From: Synechococcus sp. JA-3-3Ab
GTDB lineage: Bacteria > Cyanobacteriota > Cyanobacteriia > Thermostichales > Thermostichaceae
DNA length: 64,000 nt
Direction: 5' to 3'
NCBI RefSeq assembly: GCF_000013205.1
Contig: NC_007775.1
Coordinates: forward strand, 496,001-560,000
Shown: in pieces, positions 43,818 through 50,669 of the stretch
How the letters are laid out: the number at the start of each line of letters is the position of its first letter
Numbering within the stretch: the first letter of the stretch is position 1
Position numbers and translations under genes: made by a program
Notes under the pieces: generated by a model
Seen by the model: only the letters and a program-made list of their open reading frames with translations
What the model was told of the DNA's origin: nothing
Database searches by the model: none

Positions 43818-44342
43818 TTACGCGAACATTTCCATCAGGGTAGGTGCCGGTTCCGAGGCCCCTTCTGCCTTGGCTTTAGGCAAAGGGGCAGAAGAGGGAT
43901 CCCCAGTAACCCGCAGGAGTTGCCAGTAGGGGGCAAGCAGTTCCCATTGCTCTGCTGACAGGGATCCCTGCACCACTGCACCTAGTTGATCCAGCGCCTG
44001 CGGCAGCCCCAAATACTGTTCCATCGCGCCAAGGGTCCCCTGCTGCAGAGGGGTGGGATCCCCCAGCAACAGGCTCAAGCCCAGGGAGCGCAGGCAGAAG
44101 GCCAGTTGCCGGGCCAAGAGGCGCTGAGCGGGGGTAAGAGAGGATTCTGCCCCGCCGGTGTACCCGTGCTGTTGCAGAACCTGCTCGATCCACGCCCGCT
44201 CTTGTTGTTGCAAGACTTGGTAGAGATCCAGCCGCTCTGGAAACGAGAGGGCGTAGCGGATGAGATCTTGCAGATCGTCGGGTGTCAGGTAATCCCCTTC
44301 TCGATCGGCAATGCGCTCCGGCCAAGGGCGAAGGTCGTTCAT
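43818..44342 (-). CDS. Phycobiliprotein-like protein without the bilin cysteine
   Basis: A 174-residue paralogue of the next gene: DYLTPDDLQDLIRYALSFPE and RLDLYQVLQQQERAWIEQVL match its front helices, and LARQLAFCLRSLGLSLLLGD matches the chromophore helix. Here the CxRD motif reads LARQ, so no covalent bilin is expected. The ATG at 44342 is chosen; the frame continues upstream only because it runs into the preceding frameshifted gene. The Pro/Ala-rich C-terminal tail ends APTLMEMFA. Confidence 0.75.
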   Translation of the reverse strand: MNDLRPWPERIADREGDYLTPDDLQDLIRYALSFPERLDLYQVLQQQERAWIEQVLQQHGYTGGAESSLTPAQRLLARQLAFCLRSLGLSLLLGDPTPLQQGTLGAMEQYLGLPQALDQLGAVVQGSLSAEQWELLAPYWQLLRVTGDPSSAPLPKAKAEGASEPAPTLMEMFA

Positions 44343-44427
44343 GGGTGAGGTCTCCTTAAAAAACGCGATACGAGTCAAAAGATCGAGCGGCTCGAGGAAG
44401 CAAGGCCTAAGTTGGGGCCAAGCAGGG

Positions 44428-44696
44428 CTAAAGCAAAGCTCCGCCAAACAAAGCGGCAAAATCCTCAAGGGTAAAGGGATCCTCTGGCGGCAGCTCTGGG
44501 CGCAGGCAGATGCCCGACCAATTGCAGCCGGCAAAAACACCGACTGGGCCAAAAGCAGGGACGCGCCGAACTCCGGCAACACTTCTGAGGAGAAAAAGGT
44601 CTGGACTGAGGGACGGTTATCCCAATTCAACCCTTGCAAAAAAACTGCTAGCGGTTGCCCTAAGTCCAGATTGGGGTTGAGGTTGGAAGTAAGCAT
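44428..44696 (-). pseudogene. Small PAP-cluster protein split by a one-base frameshift
   Basis: The start at 44696 has GGGGAGG six bases upstream. The first frame reads LGQPLAVFLQGLNWDNRPSV and then FFSSEVLPEFGASLLLAQSV; a second frame continues FAGCNWSGICLRPELPPEDP and TLEDFAALFGGALL to a stop at 44428. The frames join if the five-A run at 44533-44537 (T on the coding strand) had six bases, giving AQSVFFAGCNWSG in an 89-residue protein with two QGLNW/AGCNW-type repeats. It may be a real mutation, a sequencing error or slippage at the homopolymer. Confidence 0.7.
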
Positions 44697-44750
44697 AGGC
44701 ATCCTCCCCACAATGCCGAAGAGAGGGACTGCAAAAGCCACAGGCAGGCC

Positions 44751-45434
44751 TCACAGTTGGCGCAAACGCTGCTCGATCTCACGGGCGCTGGCCCCTTCGC
44801 TCATCCAGAAATTGGCGGCATCGATGCGCTCTTGGCTGCCCAGCAAAAACTTGCAGTAGGTTTCGCCCATTGCGTAGCACTGGATCTCGATGCAGGCCAG
44901 CTCACGGGAGGTCATGGCAGAGAAAAATCCGGCAAACAGCCCGGCATAGAGGTGACAAACCGGTTTGCCCACGTCGCCCAGGGTGCGGGCCACCATCGAG
45001 TCAAACAGGTTGATGAACAAGAACCCTTTTTGTTTGGATTCGGTTTCCACCTCCCACTTGCCCCACCCTTGCGCCGTAAAGGGCCACCACCAGGTCTCCA
45101 GCAAAAACAAAAGGTTGGACTGCTTGACCCCAACCCCGTACTCCCGCTCGTACCACTGGGAAAAGTGCTGGGCATCGCGGACGCCCCACTCCTTGCCGAT
45201 GGTGTACATCACCGCCGCAGAGGCATCGCCCACTTCCCGCTCTAGGCCGGCCTGCAGGCCGACAATGAAGTCTTCGCTAAGCAGCAGGTTTTGGGTGTTA
45301 TTCCAGTCGATAATCGTGCCTTGCTCTCGGTTAAAGCGGAAGAAATCGCGGTAGCTGTAGTGAGCGTGCTTGTCGCGGCCCACCGGCATGGTGACTGCGG
45401 GACGGGGATCCGATCGAGTGGTGGTGCTAACCAT
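44751..45434 (-). CDS. V4R-domain protein (Slr0147-type)
   Basis: A 227-residue protein with a C-terminal V4R domain: AAVMYTIGKEWGVRDAQHFS at the front, and HLYAGLFAGFFSAMTSRELA with CIEIQCYAMGETYCKFLLGS at the end. WWWPFTAQGWGKWEVE in the middle is unusually aromatic and could line a ligand pocket. It is the second gene of the cluster after the ferredoxin-like protein, an arrangement that recalls Synechocystis slr0147-slr0148. No membrane segment is present. Confidence 0.84.
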   Translation of the reverse strand: MVSTTTRSDPRPAVTMPVGRDKHAHYSYRDFFRFNREQGTIIDWNNTQNLLLSEDFIVGLQAGLEREVGDASAAVMYTIGKEWGVRDAQHFSQWYEREYGVGVKQSNLLFLLETWWWPFTAQGWGKWEVETESKQKGFLFINLFDSMVARTLGDVGKPVCHLYAGLFAGFFSAMTSRELACIEIQCYAMGETYCKFLLGSQERIDAANFWMSEGASAREIEQRLRQL

Positions 45435-45606
45435 GGCTTTCTCCTAAGGAGCAATCTAGACGGCAAAGTAATCGGAAAAGTCCCTAGCTTTGATGGGCTG
45501 CCTTCTTGTTGAAATTCAATCTATTGAGCCTCTAGCCTGGCCTTTTTTGCCTGTGAGCCACGGGGATTGCGCCCCCGCAGCGGCCTAGCTAAGCTGCCGC
45601 GATCCC

Positions 45607-46092
45607 TTAGGCCTCGCTGGTCTGGGCAAGGGTGCTGCCGATGATGCGAAAATCTTCGTTTTCCAGTTGCTTGACGGTGGAGCGAGTGATGATCTTGCCC
45701 TGCTCCACCAAAACGCGCCCCGTCCGCGGGTGGAGCAGATCTTGTTCGGCCCGCCGACCGATGAGCACTTCGATATCCCTGAGCGAGTTCACGTACATCC
45801 CCGGCGGCAGCTCCACCACCACCCCATCGGCCACCACCCGCGCCTGACAGGCCAGCCGGGAATTGCTGCGGGCGCTGGTGATTGTCTCCAGGGTTTTCGC
45901 CTCGCGGGGGGTGATGGGGGTAAGAGCCTCCATCCCCTCCTTGACGTGGACATGACAGGTGGCGCAGAGGCCGCGACCGTTGCATTCCTTTGAGACATGG
46001 AGCTCCTCCGACAAAATGGCCGACAGCAAATTGCTGTAGGTATCCACCTCCGAGACGCGGGATAGGGGCTCTAGCCGGATTTGTTTCACCAT
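45607..46092 (-). CDS. [2Fe-2S] ferredoxin-like protein (Slr0148-type)
   Basis: A 161-residue protein with an adrenodoxin/plant-type fold in the first 105 residues: CNGRGLCATCHVHV supplies three cluster cysteines (CxxxxxCxxC) and SRLACQARV the fourth. A C-terminal extension of about 50 residues (DLLHPRTGRVLVEQGKIITR) is not part of normal ferredoxins. The ATG at 46092 is the start (MVKQIRLEPL). It is first in the PAP-like cluster, so it probably supplies electrons to a cluster partner; this is inference. Confidence 0.88.
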   Translation of the reverse strand: MVKQIRLEPLSRVSEVDTYSNLLSAILSEELHVSKECNGRGLCATCHVHVKEGMEALTPITPREAKTLETITSARSNSRLACQARVVADGVVVELPPGMYVNSLRDIEVLIGRRAEQDLLHPRTGRVLVEQGKIITRSTVKQLENEDFRIIGSTLAQTSEA

Positions 46093-46536
46093 AGGCGGGA
46101 TCCCCAAGTTCAAAGCAAACAAAACCTCTGCCGACAGGCACGCCCTGCCGCAAAAGCAATGCAAGCGGAAAATCAGTTTCTACTCGTATTCTGGATTTTG
46201 ACCAGGCTGGAAGAATCAAAATGTCATAATCTTTAACTACGAGTAGATACGGAAAAGTTATCCATCCAGAAAGCTGGAAAGTAGAATCACGTAAACCCGA
46301 GAAAACTGTGGCCTTCTCGTAAATATTTATCGCAAGCTTCCCCAGTTCATCTTATCGACAAGATAAATCTTGAGTAGGGCTTTTGCTCGATTGGGTTCCA
46401 GGTTGGCATTGACAATTTTTGGATCGGGCTACTGCCGACTGTAAAAGTTATCGAGCAACTCTATCTTCATCGTTTCTTTAAGTCGATCTTTTGGCTAATC
46501 GCTTTTTGTCGGTCGCGTTGCTTGGGAGCTATCGCT
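46093..46536. promoter_or_regulatory. Divergent control region of the PAP-like cluster and linker gene
   Basis: A 444-bp A+T-rich region between two divergent genes. It contains a perfect 10-bp inverted repeat, TCTACTCGTA at 46179-46188 and TACGAGTAGA at 46238-46247, with 49 bp between. This could be two operator half-sites or a hairpin in the leader of the ferredoxin-like gene. TTGACA at about 46409 is a possible -35 box for the linker gene. I see no small gene in it. Confidence 0.55.
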
Positions 46537-47100
46537 ATGGAACTACGCCAGCGGGATCCGCAACTGTTGCAAAACCTGTTGCGGGCCGCCTACCAACAGC
46601 TTTTGGAACGCCAGCCCTACCAGCACGAGAAGGCGGGAGAGCTGGAGAAGATCGAGCAGGACTTCTTGCGGGGCCAAATTGGGATCAAGCGCTTGGTTCG
46701 CCAAATTGGGGGATCCCGGCTCTACCGGCAGCTCTTTTTCAGTGCCGGCTGCAACACCCGCTGTGTGGAGCAGGCTTTTAAGCACTTTTTGGGACGGGCG
46801 CCGGCCAGCAGGGAGGAGGTGGCGGCCTATCACAACATTCTGGTGCGCCAGGGCTTTCAAGCCATGGTCAATGCCTTTATCGACTCGGAGGAATACCGCC
46901 GCACGTTTGGCAACGACCGTCTGCCCCACCCGCGGCAGCGGCTGAGCGGCTACCCGCCTCTGGCCTACCTGCTGACAGAGCAGATGCACCGGCGCCATGA
47001 GCTGGCGATGCAGGGATCGCCGCGGCTGCAGAGCTTGGCGGTGATGGAGGGAGGTGGGATCCCTCAGGCGGTGGGGCCGGGGAGAAAGTCGAGGCTGTAG
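46537..47100 (+). CDS. Phycobilisome rod-core-type linker, short form
   Basis: A 187-residue protein made almost entirely of one phycobilisome linker domain (about residues 3-130: QNLLRAAYQQLLERQPYQ, FLRGQIGIKRLVRQIGGSRL, NTRCVEQAFKHFLGRAP, AFIDSEEYRRTFG). CpcG-type linkers are about 250 residues long with a C-terminal extension; here the tail is short. The ATG at 46537 has a GGGAG site. It diverges from the PAP-like cluster and overlaps the convergent binding-protein gene by 37 bp. It may dock an unusual phycobiliprotein, perhaps a cluster product. Confidence 0.82.
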   Translation: MELRQRDPQLLQNLLRAAYQQLLERQPYQHEKAGELEKIEQDFLRGQIGIKRLVRQIGGSRLYRQLFFSAGCNTRCVEQAFKHFLGRAPASREEVAAYHNILVRQGFQAMVNAFIDSEEYRRTFGNDRLPHPRQRLSGYPPLAYLLTEQMHRRHELAMQGSPRLQSLAVMEGGGIPQAVGPGRKSRL

Positions 47101-48068
47101 GCCTGGCGGACATTCAGGCCAGCTTCGACAATTCCCAGGGCAACCATTTCCTGAAAATAGGTCTGCCAGCGCTGGTGGGTCATGGCGCCGATCCCCAGGG
47201 TGGCGGCGTCGCCGCCGGTGAGGAGGTTGTAGTCTTGCAGGGCTTGGTGGGCATAGGCCAGAAGGGCCTCGCTCATGTTGGGGTTGTCCTGGCGGATGAG
47301 GCGGTTGCCGGGGCGGGGATCCTCCAGGTAGCTCTGCCAGCCCTGGATGGAGGCGGCCACAAATTTTCGCACCTCCTCAGGGTGTCGTTCGGCAAAGGGG
47401 CGGGTGGTCTCCAGGGTGGTAGCATAAGGGGAATAGCCGTAGTCGGCCAGCAGGAAGACGACCGGATCAAAGCCGCCCTCCTGGCGCACGCGGAAGGGCT
47501 CGGAGGTGACATAGCCCTGCTGGGCAGAGGATTTGTCCAGCAGGAAGGGGGTGAGGCTGAAGTTGTAGGGGCGCTTTTGCTCGTCGGTAAAGCCAAACTT
47601 GGCCCGCAAGAAAGGCCAGTAGGTGAGGTTGGCCCCTGGAGAGACCCAGATGGGCTTGCCCCGCAGGTCTTCTAGGCGCTCGATGCCCACCCCCGGATGG
47701 GCCAAAAGACACTGGGGATCCTTCTGGAAAAAGGCGGCCACGGTGAGCACGGGGATCCCTGACTGCAGAGCCGCTAGGGCCTCGGGGCTGCCGCCGAGGA
47801 CAAAGTCTGCCGCTCCCCCGGCCAGCAGTTGCAACACGTTAACCGCCGTTCCCCCCATGCGGATTTCCACCTGCAGGCCATAGTCGGCGTAGATGCCTAG
47901 GGCCAGGGCCTGGTAGAAGCCGCCGTGTTCCGCTTGGGCATACCAGTTGGTCACCAGGCGCAGGGGCCGGGAGTGGGAGCGACGGGATCCCGCTGCTGCT
48001 GCCACTAGAGCAGCTCCACTGGCCAGAAAGCGCCGCCGGGGCCAGAGCTCTGCAGTTACACCAGACAT
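47064..48068 (-). CDS. NMT1/THI5-like ABC transporter substrate-binding protein
   Basis: A 334-residue exported binding protein. The N-terminus carries a twin-arginine-like signal (PRRRFLASGAALVAAAA). The mature part begins near LRLVTNWYAQAEHGGFYQAL, the NMT1/SsuA-type fold, with YADYGLQVEIRMGG and ADFVLGGSPEALAAL following. Family members bind thiamine-pyrimidine precursors, riboflavin, sulfonates or nitrate; the WYAQAEHGGFYQA block favours the ThiY/RibY side. No permease or ATPase gene is adjacent, so it is an orphan in this window. Confidence 0.82.
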   Translation of the reverse strand: MSGVTAELWPRRRFLASGAALVAAAAGSRRSHSRPLRLVTNWYAQAEHGGFYQALALGIYADYGLQVEIRMGGTAVNVLQLLAGGAADFVLGGSPEALAALQSGIPVLTVAAFFQKDPQCLLAHPGVGIERLEDLRGKPIWVSPGANLTYWPFLRAKFGFTDEQKRPYNFSLTPFLLDKSSAQQGYVTSEPFRVRQEGGFDPVVFLLADYGYSPYATTLETTRPFAERHPEEVRKFVAASIQGWQSYLEDPRPGNRLIRQDNPNMSEALLAYAHQALQDYNLLTGGDAATLGIGAMTHQRWQTYFQEMVALGIVEAGLNVRQAYSLDFLPGPTA

Positions 48069-48145
48069 GGGCAGGGATCCTCAGGCTGCAACGCTTTCAG
48101 TATCTCGCAGGCAGGCGGTTTTTGCCTCAGCTTGGCCCAAGTGGC

Positions 48146-48206
48146 CCCAACCCCTCTCCCTGAGGACCCTCACCCCCAGCCCCTCTCCCAGAGGGAGAGG
48201 GGAGCG
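48146..48206. repeat. REP-like dispersed repeat, copy 3
   Basis: A longer copy: CCAACCCCTCTCCCTGAGG and then CCCTCACCCCCAGCCCCTCT with the mirror arm AGAGGGAGAGGGGA. It lies between the binding-protein gene and cobA-hemD and includes what seems to be a partial second unit. Confidence 0.7.
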
Positions 48207-48261
48207 GGATCCCGCTTTTGCGGCAGGATCAACAGGTAGAGGGCAAGATAAGGGGTGCGGC

Positions 48262-49764
48262 ATGGGCAAGGTGTATCTGGTGGGCGCGGGGCTGGGCGGG
48301 CGGGCGGGCCTGACGCAAGGGGCGTTGGAGATCCTGCGGCGGGCCGAGGCAGTCTGGGTGGACGAGCTGGTGGACGAGCGCTTGTTGGCGGAGCTCCCCG
48401 CCCAAGCGCAGGTGTGGCGACGTTCAGGAGCAGCGGGTTTGCAGGAGGGCCTTCGCTGGCTCATCCAGCGCTGCCGCGAGGGCAAGCAGGTGGTTCACCT
48501 CAAGGCGGGGGATCCCTTGATCTTTGGCCGTGCCCGCGAGGAGGTGCAGGCCCTGCGGGAGGCGGGCTGCCCGTTTGAGATCTGGCCAGGTCTATCTTCG
48601 GCCTTGGCCGGCCCCCTGTGGGCGGGGATCCCCCTGACGGACAAGCACTTGAGCCGCGCCTTTGCCGTGCTGACGGCCCACGAGCTGGAGGCCCTGCCCT
48701 GGAGCGCCCTGGCCCAGTTGGATACGTTGGTTATTTTGATGGGATCCCGGCAGCGGCAGCAGATTGCGGCCCAGTTGATGGCAGCGGGGATCCCGCCGGA
48801 GCGAGCGGCGGCCCTGATCTGGGGGGCGGGGCAGGCGGAGCAGCGGGTTTGGGTGGGCACCCTGGCAGAGCTGCAACAGGGGGAAGGGCCAGAAGCTGGG
48901 GAGAAGTTGCCCGGCCTGCTGGTGGTGGGCGAGGTGGTGCGGCTGCGGCAGGAATTTTTGCCGGGGATCCCACCGTTGCCGCCACCGGCTCCTTTGGCAG
49001 GCAAGACGGTGCTGGTCACCCGTGCTGAGGGGCAGTCGCCGGCTTTTCGCGAGCTGCTGCGGGCTCAGGGGGCGCGGGTGTTGGAGATGCCTGCCCTGGT
49101 CATCCAGCCGCCTAGCAGTTGGGATCCCTTGGACGCGGCCATTGCCAACCTGGAGAAGTTCGACTGGCTGCTGCTGACTTCGGCCAATGGGGTGCAGGCT
49201 TTCTTCGAGCGGCTGCAGCAGCAGGGGCGAGACAGCCGGGCGCTCCACTCCCTGCAAGTGGCGGTGGTGGGAGCCAAAACAGCGGCGGCGCTAGCGCAGT
49301 ACGGCATCCGCCCAGATTTGATGCCCTCCGCGTTTGTGGCCGAAGCCTTGCTGCCCATTTGGCCAGAGCCGGTGCAGGGGCAGCGCATCCTCTTTCCCCG
49401 CGTCGAATCCGGAGGACGGGAGGAGCTGGTGCAGGGGCTGCGGCAACGCGGAGCTGAGGTGGTGGAGGTGGCTGCCTATCAATCGACCTGTCCGGCAGCG
49501 GCGGATCCCCAAGTCCTGGAAGCCCTAAAGACCCGCCAGGTGGATATTCTCACCTTTGCCAGCTCCAAAACGGTGCAGCATTTTGCCCATCTCCTGCGCC
49601 AGGCAGGGCTAGGCCCTGAGGTCTGGGATCCGCCGGTGCAGATTGCGGCCATTGGCCCCAAAACGGCGGCAACCTGCAGGCAGATCTTGGGGCGGGTAGA
49701 TGTGGTGGCCCAGGAGTACACCCTGGAAGGGCTGGTGGGATCCCTCCTGCAGACTGTCCCCTAG
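48262..49764 (+). CDS. cobA-hemD: Fused uroporphyrinogen-III C-methyltransferase / uroporphyrinogen-III synthase
   Basis: A 500-residue fusion. Residues 1-235 are a CobA/SUMT methyltransferase (precorrin-2 for siroheme and B12), with VHLKAGDPLIFGRAREEV and the late VVGEVVRL block. Residues 250-498 are HemD uroporphyrinogen-III synthase (KTVLVTRAEGQ, WLLLTSANGVQAFFERL, ILTFASSKTVQHF, AAIGPKTAATC). The usual GPGDPxLLT motif reads VGAGLGGRAGLTQGAL, so the methyltransferase half is atypical. The frame is open from 47947, but that stretch covers the repeat; the ATG at 48262 is the family start. Confidence 0.87.
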   Translation: MGKVYLVGAGLGGRAGLTQGALEILRRAEAVWVDELVDERLLAELPAQAQVWRRSGAAGLQEGLRWLIQRCREGKQVVHLKAGDPLIFGRAREEVQALREAGCPFEIWPGLSSALAGPLWAGIPLTDKHLSRAFAVLTAHELEALPWSALAQLDTLVILMGSRQRQQIAAQLMAAGIPPERAAALIWGAGQAEQRVWVGTLAELQQGEGPEAGEKLPGLLVVGEVVRLRQEFLPGIPPLPPPAPLAGKTVLVTRAEGQSPAFRELLRAQGARVLEMPALVIQPPSSWDPLDAAIANLEKFDWLLLTSANGVQAFFERLQQQGRDSRALHSLQVAVVGAKTAAALAQYGIRPDLMPSAFVAEALLPIWPEPVQGQRILFPRVESGGREELVQGLRQRGAEVVEVAAYQSTCPAAADPQVLEALKTRQVDILTFASSKTVQHFAHLLRQAGLGPEVWDPPVQIAAIGPKTAATCRQILGRVDVVAQEYTLEGLVGSLLQTVP

Positions 49765-49800
49765 CAGGATAATGGGAGGGCAGTTGGGACGCTGGACACC

Positions 49801-50625
49801 ATGTGGCAGACGGCCAAGCTCTACGAAGACATCCTCTACGAGAAGACCGACGGCATTGCCAAGATCACCATCAACCGCCCCCACAAGCGCAACGCCTTCC
49901 GCCCCAAGACCGTTGCCGAGATGATCGATGCCTTTGTAGATGCGCGGGAGGATCCCAAGATTGGAGTCGTGCTCTTGACGGGCGCCGGGCCCCACACGGA
50001 TGGAAAGTATGCCTTCTGCGCCGGCGGGGATCAGAGCGTGCGGGGAGAGGCCGGCTACCTGGACGAGGCGGGGATCCCGCGCCTCAATGTGCTGGATCTG
50101 CAGCGCCTCATCCGCTCCTTGCCCAAGGTGGTGATTGCCCTAGTGGCCGGCTACGCCATTGGGGGAGGCCATGTTTTGCATCTCCTCTGCGATCTCACCA
50201 TTGCCGCCGACAACGCCATCTTTGGCCAGACCGGGCCTCGCGTGGGCAGCTTCGACGGCGGCTTTGGGGCCAGCTACCTGGCGCGGGTGGTGGGGCAGAA
50301 GAAAGCGCGCGAAATCTGGTTTCTCTGCCGCCAGTACACAGCCGCCCAGGCGCTGGAGATGGGCCTGGTCAATGCGGTGGTGCCCGTGGAGGAACTAGAG
50401 GCAGAAGGGATCCGCTGGGCGCGGGAGATCCTCCAGCACAGCCCCCTGGCCATCCGCTGCCTCAAGGCCGCCTTCAACGCCGATTGCGACGGCCAGATGG
50501 GACTGCAGGAGCTGGCGGGAGACGCGACGCTCTTGTATTACATGACCGAGGAAGCTGCCGAGGGCAGACGCGCTTTTTTGGAGAAGCGTCCTCCCAACTT
50601 TCGCCAGTTTCCCTGGCGGCCCTAG
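49801..50625 (+). CDS. menB: 1,4-dihydroxy-2-naphthoyl-CoA synthase
   Basis: A crotonase-fold enzyme that cyclises o-succinylbenzoyl-CoA in phylloquinone synthesis, the quinone of photosystem I. The 274-residue protein shows [18 protein letters not shown], the oxyanion-hole blocks [13 protein letters not shown] and [19 protein letters not shown], then [20 protein letters not shown] and the C-terminal [13 protein letters not shown]. All are diagnostic of MenB. Its neighbours are unrelated in pathway. Confidence 0.96.
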   Translation: MWQTAKLYEDILYEKTDGIAKITINRPHKRNAFRPKTVAEMIDAFVDAREDPKIGVVLLTGAGPHTDGKYAFCAGGDQSVRGEAGYLDEAGIPRLNVLDLQRLIRSLPKVVIALVAGYAIGGGHVLHLLCDLTIAADNAIFGQTGPRVGSFDGGFGASYLARVVGQKKAREIWFLCRQYTAAQALEMGLVNAVVPVEELEAEGIRWAREILQHSPLAIRCLKAAFNADCDGQMGLQELAGDATLLYYMTEEAAEGRRAFLEKRPPNFRQFPWRP

Positions 50626-50669
50626 GGGGCAGCAAACGATAGGCTGGACTCAGTTGTTGGTCTTGGCCG

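Noticed and set aside
47947-48261. N-terminal extension of the cobA-hemD frame
   Set aside because: It runs through the neighbouring binding-protein gene and a REP-like repeat; the family start is the ATG at 48262.
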